From positions 1-53,075 of the forward strand of contig JAIDUK010000018.1 in the NCBI GenBank assembly GCA_029060215.1: a stretch of DNA of 53,075 nucleotides, read 5' to 3'. A program made the translations under genes and the position numbers. The stretch comes from Alistipes sp. (GTDB taxonomy: Bacteria > Bacteroidota > Bacteroidia > Bacteroidales > Rikenellaceae). The notes below the pieces were generated by a model that was given only the letters and a program-made list of their open reading frames with translations, had not been told where the DNA came from and made no database searches. Shown here piece after piece: positions 45,651-53,075 of this stretch (the first letter of the stretch is position 1; each line of letters begins with the position of its first letter).

Positions 45651-45676
45651 TTCAGAAATTGCACTGAAAACCCAAC

Positions 45677-47905
45677 ATGAGCGAAATCTACACCGTCATA
45701 GTCGGCATACTGGGAATCCTTGCCGTCTCCGGTCTGTTCGTCGGCGTAACCAACGACGCGGTAAACTTCCTCAACTCGGCCCTCGGCTCCAAAGCCGCCA
45801 CGATGCGCACCATCCTGCTGGTGGCGTCGGTGGGAATCGTCATAGGCGTGGTGACCTCGAGCGGCATGATGGAAGTGGCCCGAAGCGGCATGTTCAACCC
45901 CCAGCTCTTCACGTTCCACGAAGTGATGATGCTCTATCTGGGCGTGATGTTCGCCAATGTCATCCTGCTAGGCCTCTACAACTCGTGGGGGCTGCCCACG
46001 TCGACCACCGTGTCGCTGATATTCTGTCTGCTGGGCTCGGCCGTCGCCGTGTCGGTCTACAAAATCTCGAACGACCCGGCCGTGGGAGTGACGGCCCTGA
46101 GCGACTACATCAACTCGTCGCGGGCGATGGGCGTGGTGTCGGCGATCCTGCTGTCGGTGGTGATCGCCTTCTCGTGCGGCTCGGTGCTGATGTACCTCTC
46201 GCGCCTGATCTTCTCGTTCCGCTACACGACCCTCTTCCGCCGCTACGGCTCGCTGTGGTGCGGAATCTCGCTCACGGCGGTGGTCTACTTCGCTGTGTTC
46301 AAGGGCCTGCGGTCGATGCTGTCGGGCTATGCGTTCGTACAACTGGTCGACGACCACCTGCTGCTGTCGCTGGCCATCTGCTGGGCGATCTGCTCGCTGC
46401 TGCTCTTCTTCATCCAACGCTTCAAAGTCAACATCCTGCGCATCACGATTCTATCGGGCGTATTCGCCCTGTCGCTGGCATTCGCGGGCAACGACTTGGT
46501 GAACTTCATCGGTGTGCCCGTAGCGGGATTCGACGCCTACTCGTTCGCCCGGGCCACGGGAGACCCCCAGATGCTGATGACGCCGCTGGCCGAAAACGTC
46601 CCGGCGAACCTGTCGATCCTGCTGGTGGCGGGCGCGGTGATGATCGTGGCGCTGTGGTCGTCGAAAGAAGCGGTGCTGCGGGTGACGAAAACCGAACTCT
46701 CGCTCTCGGCGCAAGGCGACGACGGACAAGAACAATACGCCTCGTCGGTATTCTCGCGCACGCTGGTGCGCATAGCCCTCAACATCAACAACGGCATCGA
46801 ACGCATCGTACCGGCCAAGGTCCGCGCGGCGGTGGGCAAACGCTTCGAATACGAAGACGTGGAACACAGCGGAGCCCCCTACGACATGATCCGCGCCACG
46901 GTCAACCTGACGACCTCGGCCCTGCTGATCTCGCTGGCCACGTCGCTCAAACTGCCGCTCTCGACGACCTATGTCTGCTTCATGGTGGCGATGGGCTCGT
47001 CGCTGGCCGACCGTGCATGGGGCCGCGAAAGCGCCGTGTACCGCATCTCGGGCGTGATGACCGTCATAGCGGGCTGGTTCGTGACGGCGCTGGGCGGATT
47101 CCTGATCTCGTTCATCGTAGGGCTGGTGCTGATCTACGGCGGGACGGTGACCTTCGTCGTGGTGACGATCCTGTGCGGCTGGATCCTGTTCCGCAGCCGC
47201 TTCTCGAAGAAAGCCCGCGCGGCGGCGGCCGAAGAAGCCGAGGCCCCCGCGACCAACAACGACATCATCGCGGCGCTGCGCGAAGAAGTGGGCCGCACGA
47301 TGGAATGCGCGACGAAGATCTACGACCGGACGCTGATAGCGGTGCTGAAAGAAAACCGCAAAGTCCTGCGCGACATGGTCAAGGAATCGAACGACCTGTT
47401 CTACCAATCGCGCGACCGCAAATATGCGATGCTCCCGACGCTCAAACGACTGCAAGGCGGCGACGTCAACACGGCGCACTACTATGTACAAGTGGTCGAC
47501 TATCTGAACGAAATGACCAAGGCGCTGGTACACATCACCCGCCCGGCGTTCGAACACATAGACAACAACCACGAAGGGCTGTCGGTCGACCAGACCCGCG
47601 ACCTGATGGCCATCAACGACGATGTGGAAGCGATCTACCGCCGCATCAACCTGATGCTGCGCGACGGCGACTTCACGGACATCGAACTGGTGCTCTCGCT
47701 GCGCGACCAACTGTTCGAAGCGATCGCCGAAGCCATCAAATCGGAGCTGACGCGCATCAACGAAGCCAAGTCGAACACCAAGGCCTCGATGCTCTATCTG
47801 ACGATTCTGACCGAGACCAAGAACATGGTGCTCCAATCGCGCAACCTGCTCAAATCGCAACAATACTTCCTCAAGCACCGCACCGAGAAAAAGTGGATTA
47901 AGTAA
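45677..47905 (+). CDS. PiT-family inorganic phosphate transporter with C-terminal PhoU-like domain
   Basis: The 742-residue inner-membrane protein imports phosphate using an ion gradient. The duplicated PiT signatures are clear: GVTNDAVNFLNSALGSKAA near residue 23 and AFAGNDLVNFIGVPVAG near 270, with GLPTSTTVSLIF and LPLSTTYVCFMVAMGS in the matching helices. After the last helix (about 520) comes a soluble region of about 220 residues rich in amphipathic helices (TMECATKIYDRTLIAVLKENRKVLRDM) resembling PhoU, probably regulatory. This fused layout is typical of Bacteroidota PiT proteins. The stop is 1 base before the next gene, so the two form an operon. Confidence 0.92.
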   Translation: MSEIYTVIVGILGILAVSGLFVGVTNDAVNFLNSALGSKAATMRTILLVASVGIVIGVVTSSGMMEVARSGMFNPQLFTFHEVMMLYLGVMFANVILLGLYNSWGLPTSTTVSLIFCLLGSAVAVSVYKISNDPAVGVTALSDYINSSRAMGVVSAILLSVVIAFSCGSVLMYLSRLIFSFRYTTLFRRYGSLWCGISLTAVVYFAVFKGLRSMLSGYAFVQLVDDHLLLSLAICWAICSLLLFFIQRFKVNILRITILSGVFALSLAFAGNDLVNFIGVPVAGFDAYSFARATGDPQMLMTPLAENVPANLSILLVAGAVMIVALWSSKEAVLRVTKTELSLSAQGDDGQEQYASSVFSRTLVRIALNINNGIERIVPAKVRAAVGKRFEYEDVEHSGAPYDMIRATVNLTTSALLISLATSLKLPLSTTYVCFMVAMGSSLADRAWGRESAVYRISGVMTVIAGWFVTALGGFLISFIVGLVLIYGGTVTFVVVTILCGWILFRSRFSKKARAAAAEEAEAPATNNDIIAALREEVGRTMECATKIYDRTLIAVLKENRKVLRDMVKESNDLFYQSRDRKYAMLPTLKRLQGGDVNTAHYYVQVVDYLNEMTKALVHITRPAFEHIDNNHEGLSVDQTRDLMAINDDVEAIYRRINLMLRDGDFTDIELVLSLRDQLFEAIAEAIKSELTRINEAKSNTKASMLYLTILTETKNMVLQSRNLLKSQQYFLKHRTEKKWIK

Positions 47906-47906
47906 A

Positions 47907-48467
47907 GTGGATATAGCACAGACCAAGCGGCGCGAAAACATCGCCGAATACATCCTCTACCTGTGGCAGATAGAAGACCTGCTGCGGGCCCTGCAATTCA
48001 GCCCCGAAGCGATCTACTCGCAGCTGATAGCCCCGCGGACCGAACTGACCGAAGAGCAGAAGCCGACGTTTCTGATGTGGTATCTGGACATTGCGGGGCT
48101 GCTGCGGCAGGAGGGCAAGGAAGAAAAAGGCCATTTGGAACACACGCTGCATCTGATACAGGACCTGCACGACCTGCATCTGCAACTGCTCAAACTCCCG
48201 GCGGGCGAACACTACCGCAAGACCTTCGCGCGGCTGGAGAGCCAGCTGCCGCGGCTGCGGTCGGTGGTGGGCAATCCGGGGATGAGCGACACGGAGCTCT
48301 GCTTCCGGGCGCTCTATGCCGTGATGCTCTACCGGATCAAGGGGCAGGGCGACCGCCCGGCCGTGGCCGACACGATCGACCTCGTGTCGCCCGTCATCGC
48401 CGAGCTGGCTGCGATGTACGGCAAAGTCGAGCGCGGGGAAATCGACCTCTACAAAGACAATGAATAA
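47907..48467 (+). CDS. DUF4924-family conserved protein
   Basis: The 186-residue cytoplasmic protein starts at a GTG one base after the transporter stop. It has no signal peptide or membrane segment and is mainly helical. The N-terminal pattern KRRENIAEYILYLWQIEDLLRA is typical of the Bacteroidota-specific DUF4924 family, whose function is unknown. A basic-acidic region EEQKPTFLMWYLDIAGLLRQEGKEEKGHL follows. Its tight coupling with the phosphate transporter may be meaningful, but nothing in the sequence shows a role in phosphate control. The stop is followed at once by a small GGCGG-AAA-CCGCC hairpin. Confidence 0.75.
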   Translation: MDIAQTKRRENIAEYILYLWQIEDLLRALQFSPEAIYSQLIAPRTELTEEQKPTFLMWYLDIAGLLRQEGKEEKGHLEHTLHLIQDLHDLHLQLLKLPAGEHYRKTFARLESQLPRLRSVVGNPGMSDTELCFRALYAVMLYRIKGQGDRPAVADTIDLVSPVIAELAAMYGKVERGEIDLYKDNE

Positions 48468-48545
48468 CCGGCGGAAACCGCCGCAACCGAAAATCCCGCC
48501 GACCCGATCATTTCAGGCTGGCGGAATTCGCATATACCCTGCCGC

Positions 48546-48572
48546 AGCAAAACCGAGCGGCGGCTTGCTTTT
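48546..48572 (+). terminator. Possible terminator of the phosphate transporter operon
   Basis: AGCAA (48546-48550) pairs with TTGCT (48565-48569) around an inner CCG/CGG pair with a small internal loop, followed by four T. It is weaker than the other terminators here. Confidence 0.4.
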
Positions 48573-48656
48573 GTCCGGACTTGAGACATCGGCGGCTTCG
48601 GAAGCGTTCGCATGCGGCAAGTGCCCGCACGCACCGGGATCCAGACCCGGCGGCAC

Positions 48657-48681
48657 AAAAAAAGACCGGCTTTCCAGCCGG
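48657..48681 (-). terminator. Terminator of rpmH
   Basis: On the minus strand a 6-bp stem CCGGCT/AGCCGG with a GGAA loop is followed by TC and seven T. It lies about 25 bases beyond the rpmH stop. Confidence 0.8.
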
Positions 48682-48706
48682 CCCCAATCTTCCTCCCTCC
48701 CCGGGA

Positions 48707-48868
48707 TTAAGCGTACTTGAACGTCGATTCGTCCGATACGGTCAGTTTCTTGCGACCCTTGGCACGACGTGCTGCCAACACCTTGCGACCGTTCGCCGTA
48801 GCCATACGAGCGCGGAAACCGTGCTTGTTGATTCTCTTCCGGCGCGAGGGCTGGTAAGTTCTCTTCAT
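48707..48868 (-). CDS. rpmH: 50S ribosomal protein L34
   Basis: L34 is one of the smallest large-subunit proteins. The 53-residue reading begins [20 protein letters not shown] and continues through [27 protein letters not shown], which is diagnostic. An in-frame ATG two codons upstream (48874, giving MAMKRT) is an alternative start; I chose 48868 because the family begins with MKRT. It is monocistronic, with an excellent promoter at 48915-48944 and its own terminator. The dnaA/rnpA neighbours seen in many bacteria are not here. Confidence 0.97.
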   Translation of the reverse strand: MKRTYQPSRRKRINKHGFRARMATANGRKVLAARRAKGRKKLTVSDESTFKYA

Positions 48869-48914
48869 TGCCATAGCTATCTAATTTTTTCGTTTCAGAC
48901 ATTTTTACGGATTG

Positions 48915-48944
48915 CAAAAGTACAATAAAAAAGCGATTCGCAAA
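48915..48944 (-). promoter_or_regulatory. Promoter of rpmH
   Basis: On the minus strand TTTG (48941-48944), 18 bp, then TACTTTTG (48915-48922) match the Bacteroidota consensus. The box is about 47 bases before the chosen start codon. Confidence 0.75.
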
Positions 48945-48995
48945 AATTTTTGACGAAAATATTTCAAAAGGCCCCGGAAAACGCCCGATTCTTCG

Positions 48996-49003
48996 TACCT
49001 TTG
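48996..49003 (+). promoter_or_regulatory. Upstream -7-like box in the murA leader region
   Basis: TACCTTTG fits TAnnTTTG. The surrounding bases (CTTCGTACCTTTGACTTCG) resemble those of the next box at 49071 (TTTCGTATCTTCGACTTCG), which suggests a local duplication. No TTTG is seen at the expected distance. Confidence 0.4.
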
Positions 49004-49046
49004 ACTTCGTCTTAGATACGTCCGTCCCGGTGTGGTCAGGCTGACG

Positions 49047-49078
49047 CTTGCTTCTGCGCCCGACTTTTCGTATCTTCG
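49047..49078 (+). promoter_or_regulatory. Promoter-like module of murA, repeated at 4431-4470
   Basis: CTTG (49047-49050), 20 bp, then TATCTTCG (49071-49078), each one base from consensus. The block 49039-49078 is 35/40 identical to 4431-4470. It would give a murA leader of about 110 bases. Confidence 0.5.
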
Positions 49079-49127
49079 ACTTCGCCGAGGATGTTTCGCC
49101 GCGGCCGGTCCCCCGCCAATGTGCGGG

Positions 49128-49158
49128 CGCTCGCCGGGCGAAGTGCGTCCGGCGAGCG
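49128..49158 (+). promoter_or_regulatory. Hairpin in the murA leader
   Basis: CGCTCGCCGG (49128-49137) and CCGGCGAGCG (49149-49158) form a perfect 10-bp stem with an 11-base loop, 36 bases before the murA start. No T-run follows, so it is not a terminator. Confidence 0.6.
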
Positions 49159-49194
49159 TTCCGGCCCGGCCGGAGACCCAAACCATACCGAAGC

Positions 49195-50505
49195 ATGGCA
49201 GTATTCAAAGTCGAAGGAGGACACCGCCTGAGCGGCAGCATCACTCCCCAAGGCGCCAAGAACGAGGCGCTGCAAATCATCTGCGCCACCCTGCTCACCG
49301 CCGAGCGGGTGACGGTGTACAACGTACCCCAGATACTCGATGTCATGCAGCTCATCGAGCTGCTACGCCGCATGGGCGTGGAAGTCGACCGGCTGGCCGA
49401 CGACACCTATGCGTTCCGGGCGCGGGAGATCGATTTCGACTACCTGAAGAGCGACGACTACCGCCAGCGCTGCGCCCGGCTGCGCGGCTCGGTGATGCTC
49501 ATCGGCCCGATGCTGGCGCGCTTCGGCGTGGGCTACGTGCCCAAACCGGGCGGCGACAAGATCGGCCGCCGCAGGCTGGACACCCATTTCCTCGGGTTCC
49601 AGAAACTGGGCGCGAAGTTCGATTTCGATGCTTCGGACGAATTCTTCACGGTCGAAGGCCGCCACCTGAAAGGCACCTACATGCTGCTGGACGAAGCCTC
49701 GGTGACGGGCACGGCCAACATCATCATGGCGGCCGTGATGGCCCGGGGCACGACGACGATCTACAACGCGGCGTGCGAACCCTATGTCCAACAACTCTGC
49801 CGGATGCTCAACCGCATGGGCGCCCGCATATCGGGCATCGCCTCGAACCTGCTGACCATCGAAGGGGTGGATCTGCTGGGCGGCACGAAGCACACGCTGC
49901 TGCCCGACATGATCGAAGTGGGCAGCTTCATCGGCATGGCGGCCATGAACCGCTCGGAGCTGACGATCAAGAACGTGTCGTACGACAATCTGGGAATCAT
50001 CCCGGCGCAGTTCAAACGGCTGGGCATCCAGCTCGAACAACGCGACGACGACATCTACATCCCCCAGCAAGACCACTACAGCATCGAGAACTTCATGGAC
50101 GGCTCGATCATGAACATAGCCGATGCGCCGTGGCCGGGGCTGACACCCGACCTGCTGTCGATATTTCTGGTGGTGGCCACGCAAGCCAAGGGCTCGGTGC
50201 TGATCCACCAGAAGATGTTCGAGAGCCGCCTGTTCTTCGTAGACAAACTCATAGACATGGGGGCGCAGATCATCCTGTGCGACCCGCACCGGGCGACGGT
50301 CATCGGCCACGACCACAACATCCGCCTGCGGGCCACGCGCATGACCTCGCCCGACATCCGAGCAGGCGTGGCGCTGCTCATCGCCGCCATGTCGGCCGAA
50401 GGAACCTCGACGATCCAGAACATCGAGCAGATCGACCGGGGCTACAAGGAAATAGACACCCGGCTGAACGCCTTGGGCGCCAAGATTACACGAATCGAAG
50501 AATAA
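49195..50505 (+). CDS. murA: UDP-N-acetylglucosamine 1-carboxyvinyltransferase with Asp at the fosfomycin-target position
   Basis: MurA transfers enolpyruvate from PEP to UDP-GlcNAc, the first committed step of peptidoglycan synthesis. The 436-residue product starts at MAVFKVEGGHRLSG (49195); the frame is open further upstream but crosses promoter and leader sequence. Lys22-Asn23 (GAKNEAL), RRMG and the PDLLSIF region are conserved. The mobile loop reads PGGDKIGRRRLDTHF, so Asp121 stands where E. coli has Cys115. Cys is the residue alkylated by fosfomycin, and natural Asp variants are active but fosfomycin-insensitive. It precedes tdk by 62 bases and is probably co-transcribed with it. Confidence 0.96.
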   Translation: MAVFKVEGGHRLSGSITPQGAKNEALQIICATLLTAERVTVYNVPQILDVMQLIELLRRMGVEVDRLADDTYAFRAREIDFDYLKSDDYRQRCARLRGSVMLIGPMLARFGVGYVPKPGGDKIGRRRLDTHFLGFQKLGAKFDFDASDEFFTVEGRHLKGTYMLLDEASVTGTANIIMAAVMARGTTTIYNAACEPYVQQLCRMLNRMGARISGIASNLLTIEGVDLLGGTKHTLLPDMIEVGSFIGMAAMNRSELTIKNVSYDNLGIIPAQFKRLGIQLEQRDDDIYIPQQDHYSIENFMDGSIMNIADAPWPGLTPDLLSIFLVVATQAKGSVLIHQKMFESRLFFVDKLIDMGAQIILCDPHRATVIGHDHNIRLRATRMTSPDIRAGVALLIAAMSAEGTSTIQNIEQIDRGYKEIDTRLNALGAKITRIEE

Positions 50506-50567
50506 CGGGCCGAGGTCCGCGCGACATCACCTTGCACCTGTAACTTTTCACCTTTCACCTTACCGAA

Positions 50568-51143
50568 ATGTTTCTGGAAAACGCCAGCCGCAAGGGCTGG
50601 ATCGAAGTGGTCTGCGGCTCGATGTTCTCGGGCAAGACCGAAGAACTGATCCGCCGCATGAAACGGGCGCAATTCGCCCACCAACGGGTAGAGATCTTCA
50701 AACCCCGCGTAGATGTCCGCTACTCGGAAGAAGAAGTCGTCTCGCACGACGCCAACGCCATCCGCTCGACCCCGGTCGACTCGCCGCAGAACATCCTGCT
50801 GATGTCGACGGGGGTGGACGTAGTGGGCATCGACGAAGCGCAATTCTTCGACGAGAGCATCGTGGATGTCTGCCGCAGGCTGGCCGACAACGGAGTGCGG
50901 GTGATCGTGGCGGGGCTGGACATGGACTACACGGGCAAACCCTTCGGCCCGATGCCGGCGCTGATGGCCACGGCCGAATATGTGACGAAAGTCCATGCCA
51001 TCTGTGTCCGCTGCGGCAACCTTGCCCACCACTCCCACCGCCTGACGAGCGACGACAAACAAGTGATGCTGGGCGCGCAGGAGACCTACGAACCCATCTG
51101 CCGCCACTGCTTCAAGGAACTGGTGCGCGCGAAAAAAGAATAA
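50568..51143 (+). CDS. tdk: Thymidine kinase
   Basis: Thymidine kinase phosphorylates thymidine in the salvage pathway. The 191-residue type II enzyme has the P-loop GSMFSGKT (17-24), the catalytic Glu in [10 protein letters not shown], the lasso region with [12 protein letters not shown], and the structural zinc ligands CVRCG and CRHC. Length is usual for bacterial TK. The spacer from murA contains repeated CTTTTCACCTTTCACCTT pyrimidine-rich sequence but no terminator. Confidence 0.97.
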   Translation: MFLENASRKGWIEVVCGSMFSGKTEELIRRMKRAQFAHQRVEIFKPRVDVRYSEEEVVSHDANAIRSTPVDSPQNILLMSTGVDVVGIDEAQFFDESIVDVCRRLADNGVRVIVAGLDMDYTGKPFGPMPALMATAEYVTKVHAICVRCGNLAHHSHRLTSDDKQVMLGAQETYEPICRHCFKELVRAKKE

Positions 51144-51191
51144 ACCGCCCAGTTCGAAAGAAGAAGGCGGACAACCGACCGGAAAATACAC

Positions 51192-51199
51192 TATTTTTG
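51192..51199 (+). promoter_or_regulatory. Possible -7 box for the M48 peptidase gene
   Basis: TATTTTTG matches TAnnTTTG and is 30 bases before the start codon at 51230. No TTTG is found at the expected upstream distance. Confidence 0.45.
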
Positions 51200-51229
51200 C
51201 ATTCCGATTTCAACACAAGAAACAAAGCT

Positions 51230-52042
51230 ATGAAAAATTTGTTTGCAAAATGGGCGGCGGCGCTTCTGCTGCTGGCCGCCGCGATGCCTGCACAGGCGCA
51301 GTTCAACCTGAAGAAAGCGATCGGCGGAGCCGCCAAAGTGACGCAGGCCGCGACGCTGACCGACGCCCAGATGGCCGCCTATGTGAAGGAATACATCGAC
51401 TGGATGGACGAACACAACCCGGTCTGTGCCGATGACGACCCCTACACGCTCCGCCTCAACCGACTGACCGAAGGACTGGCCGATGCCGACGGCATAGCGC
51501 TGAACTTCAAGGTATACTATGTAGTGGACGTGAACGCATTTGCCTGCGCCGACGGCAGCATCCGCGTATTCTCGTCGCTGATGGACATCATGACCGACGA
51601 AGAACTGCTGGGCGTGATAGGCCACGAAGTGGGCCACATAGCTCACCGCGACTCGAAGAAAGGATTCCGCACGGCGCTGCTGGCCTCGGCCCTGCGCGAC
51701 GGCATATCGGCCAACGGCGGCAAAGCGGCCCAACTCTCCGAATCGCAACTGGGCGATCTGGGCGAAGCGCTGGCCAACGCGACCTACTCGCAGAAGCAGG
51801 AACGCGACGCCGACGACTACGGCTATGAATTCCTGAAGCAAGGCGGCAAGAACCCGTGGGCGATGGCCTACTCGTTCCGCCGGCTGAAAGCGATGCAGGA
51901 AGAAGCGGGCGCCGAGAAGACCAGCAAGATCAACCAACTGTTCTCGACCCACCCCGATCTGGATGCGCGCATCAAACGGATGGAAGAACGCGCCACGGCC
52001 GAAGGACTCGAAGAACCGGCCGCACAGGCGTGCGAGGAATAA
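51230..52042 (+). CDS. M48-family metallopeptidase, exported
   Basis: The 270-residue product has a signal peptide (MKNLFAKWAAALLLLAAAMPAQAQ) and is probably periplasmic. The zinc motif HEVGH (132-136) and downstream QERDADDYGYEF (third ligand Glu) define an M48B peptidase of the LoiP/YcaL type, small enzymes thought to take part in outer-membrane or periplasmic protein quality control. ACADGSIRVFSSLMDIMTDEEL precedes the active-site helix, and FSTHPDLDARIKRM is the usual C-terminal segment. Start chosen at the ATG opening the signal peptide. It is monocistronic and ends at a strong terminator. Confidence 0.9.
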   Translation: MKNLFAKWAAALLLLAAAMPAQAQFNLKKAIGGAAKVTQAATLTDAQMAAYVKEYIDWMDEHNPVCADDDPYTLRLNRLTEGLADADGIALNFKVYYVVDVNAFACADGSIRVFSSLMDIMTDEELLGVIGHEVGHIAHRDSKKGFRTALLASALRDGISANGGKAAQLSESQLGDLGEALANATYSQKQERDADDYGYEFLKQGGKNPWAMAYSFRRLKAMQEEAGAEKTSKINQLFSTHPDLDARIKRMEERATAEGLEEPAAQACEE

Positions 52043-52065
52043 AAATTCCGCCGACACCCGAACCG

Positions 52066-52092
52066 AAAAGCACCCTCTGAGAGGGTGCTTTT
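52066..52092. terminator. Bidirectional terminator between convergent genes
   Basis: A 12-bp perfect stem AAAAGCACCCTC/GAGGGTGCTTTT with a 3-base loop lies 24 bases after the M48 stop and 13 bases before the end of the convergent gene. A and T runs on both sides suit termination in both directions. Confidence 0.88.
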
Positions 52093-52104
52093 TACATATA
52101 AGGT

Positions 52105-52794
52105 TTACTGCCGCTGCCGGAGCGCCTCGATGAACCGCGGCCACAAGACCCACAGATTTTCGGTTCTGAACCACAACTCGCGGGCCTGCGCCTGCAACGA
52201 CGGCCGCTCGCTCTCGATGTCGCGCAGATAAACCTCGTCGGCGGGATGCTCCTCGGCGGTGAACTCAGCGAAGAAAGGCGCGAAACGGGTCTTGAAACGC
52301 TTCAACTCACCCTCGGGAAGCGATCCGTCGCGCCGAAAAGCGGCCCACAACAGCAATAGTTCGCGGCTGGCACTCTTATCGGAAAGGTCGTTGATGACCT
52401 CGTCGAACAACTCGGTCTCGTCCATGGCGAGATAATCGAACGCAAGCAGCTCGCTGCCCTCCAAATGATCCTCGGGGTCGAGCTCGAGCAACATCTCGAG
52501 CAACGCCGCCGACATCTCGAAATCGTCGATGAGAAAATGGTCGACGGCCGAAGCGTGGACCAGTTCGAGCGCCGCCCGCGAATTGCGGTGGCCCCACTCG
52601 AGAATCACCTCCTCCTCGGGGATGAGCTCGGCGAGCCGCTGGAACGCCTGGAACCGCTCGTCGCAAGCCTGCCGGACCTCGCCCGCAGCCTGAAGCCCGC
52701 GGCTATGGGCCAACACCTTGACGAAATTATACGCCCCTTCGCCGACGATCTCGAACGTCTGATCGGGGGTGGGATTGAGATATGCTTTCTGCAT
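52105..52794 (-). CDS. Conserved hypothetical helical protein
   Basis: The 229-residue product starts at MQKAYLNPTPDQTFEIVGEG (52794). The frame is open to 53031, but the extension overlaps the tRNA and promoter region and is rejected. The protein is acidic, mainly helical, with no signal peptide or membrane segments. The spacing of VILEWGHRNSRAALELV, DDFEMSAALLEMLLELDPEDHL and MDETELFDEVINDL suggests tetratricopeptide-like repeats, but I do not recognise a named family. No function can be assigned. It converges on the M48 peptidase and shares its terminator. Confidence 0.7.
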   Translation of the reverse strand: MQKAYLNPTPDQTFEIVGEGAYNFVKVLAHSRGLQAAGEVRQACDERFQAFQRLAELIPEEEVILEWGHRNSRAALELVHASAVDHFLIDDFEMSAALLEMLLELDPEDHLEGSELLAFDYLAMDETELFDEVINDLSDKSASRELLLLWAAFRRDGSLPEGELKRFKTRFAPFFAEFTAEEHPADEVYLRDIESERPSLQAQARELWFRTENLWVLWPRFIEALRQRQ

Positions 52795-52900
52795 TACGAC
52801 GAAAATTTTAATCGTGGCCCGCGCAACAATGGCTGTCCGTACAACCCGGCGGTTTACCTGCCGAGCTGGCCGCATAGGGTTCCGCTCGGCGGTTTCAGCG

Positions 52901-52908
52901 CGAATATA
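52901..52908 (-). promoter_or_regulatory. Possible -7 box for the 52105-52794 gene
   Basis: On the minus strand TATATTCG is one base from TAnnTTTG and lies about 107 bases before the start codon. The -33 box is not evident. Confidence 0.35.
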
Positions 52909-53000
52909 GCAACAAAAGCGATATTTTCGGTAAAATTGTTGCGAGAAAAAATAATTTTTCGGATATTTGCACTCCGAACGAAGACCCCGTGTCTTCCAAA

Positions 53001-53072
53001 GCCGAAATAGCTCAGCGGTAGAGCACTTCACTCGTAATGAAGGGGTCCCGAGTTCAAATCTCGGTTTCGGCT
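53001..53072 (+). tRNA. tRNA-Thr (anticodon CGU)
   Basis: A complete 72-nt cloverleaf: acceptor GCCGAAA pairs with TTTCGGC, D-stem GCTC/GAGC, anticodon stem CTTCA/TGAAG with loop CTCGTAA (anticodon CGT, reading ACG), T-stem CCGAG/CTCGG with loop TTCAAAT. The discriminator base is T and CCA is not encoded, since CTG follows. Confidence 0.96.
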
Positions 53073-53075
53073 CTG

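Larger units (their letters stand above)
45042..45676. other. Repeat-rich intergenic region between EF-G2 and the phosphate transporter
   Basis: No credible gene lies in these 635 bases. They contain the EF-G2 terminator (45064-45106), a run of nine G (45121-45129), a GC-rich block flanked by GGAGACT/AGTCTCC, a dispersed-repeat type sequence around 45215-45260 (TTCGCTGCGCTCAGAATGAC), an exact 20-bp tandem duplication (45276-45315), and three AT-rich related segments near 45401, 45480 and 45541. A TACTTTTG box lies at 45643-45650 before the transporter. Confidence 0.7.
48869..49194. other. Divergent region between rpmH and murA
   Basis: This 326-base region holds the minus-strand rpmH promoter (48915-48944), two plus-strand -7 boxes in similar surroundings (48996-49003 and 49071-49078), and a murA leader with a 10-bp hairpin (49128-49137 with 49149-49158). 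No gene is visible; the long minus-strand open frame through it is a shadow. Confidence 0.65.

Noticed and set aside
48513..49406. Minus-strand open frame of 297 aa covering rpmH and the murA start
   Set aside because: It runs across rpmH in a different frame and through both promoters; the repeated KIRKVGRRSKR-like pieces come from translating the promoter module.
1..53075. CRISPR arrays, insertion sequences, prophage or integration genes
   Set aside because: No regularly spaced direct repeats, transposase or integrase motifs were seen; the tRNA-Thr at the right edge has no visible attachment-site duplicate in the window.

Overview
The window looks like a chromosomal segment of a high-GC gut Bacteroidota, most probably Alistipes (Rikenellaceae). 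The evidence is an extended SusC with its SusD, FecR/ECF sigma control, Bacteroidota-type promoter boxes (TTTG, about 20 bp, then TAnnTTTG) in front of many genes, few Shine-Dalgarno sequences, and a Bacteroidota-type EF-G2. Genus assignment is inference.

Layout. 1-4.1 kb (minus): a translation operon rpsL-rpsG-fusA-rpsJ-rplC, with rplC cut by the window edge. 4.5-9.8 kb (plus): a GH43-family hydrolase, leuS and an Xaa-Pro aminopeptidase. 10.2-21.9 kb (minus): the surface and regulatory arm of a polysaccharide-utilisation locus (PUL), in transcription order ECF sigma, FecR anti-sigma, STN-SusC, SusD, degenerate GH18-like lipoprotein, DUF1735-LamG lipoprotein, DUF1735-GH18-like lipoprotein without catalytic residues, and a GH18 endo-beta-N-acetylglucosaminidase with its catalytic Asp/Glu intact. 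22.1-42.6 kb (plus): a tightly packed catabolic arm, MFS transporter, GH130 mannosyl-GlcNAc phosphorylase, ROK kinase, NagB-like/PIG-L fusion, NagB, GH92, GH163-type (DUF4838) protein, GH92-GH125 fusion, GH92, GH97 and GH65. 42.9-52.8 kb: housekeeping genes (GTPase-degenerate EF-G2, PiT phosphate transporter, DUF4924 protein, rpmH, murA with Asp in place of the fosfomycin-target Cys, tdk, M48 peptidase, a hypothetical). A tRNA-Thr(CGU) lies at the right edge.

How it works together (inference from families). N-glycoproteins are bound at the surface by SusD and the GH18-like lipoproteins and cut by the GH18 (possibly also GH163) endo-glycosidase. Oligomannose is imported through SusC and trimmed by three GH92 alpha-mannosidases and a GH125 alpha-1,6-mannosidase. 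The core Man-beta-1,4-GlcNAc enters the cytoplasm by the MFS carrier and is split by GH130. GlcNAc then goes through ROK kinase, possibly PIG-L deacetylation, and NagB. The GH97 and GH65 alpha-glucosidase-type enzymes are an unusual addition and suggest a glucosylated substrate.

Most noteworthy: a candidate antisense RNA promoter and 13-bp hairpin in the susC leader; a GH92-GH125 fusion; the GH97/GH65 pair; a NagB-like domain missing catalytic Asp/His but fused to a deacetylase fold in an operon without nagA; a structured 214-nt rpsJ-rplC spacer; and a near-identical 40-bp promoter module in front of two unrelated genes.
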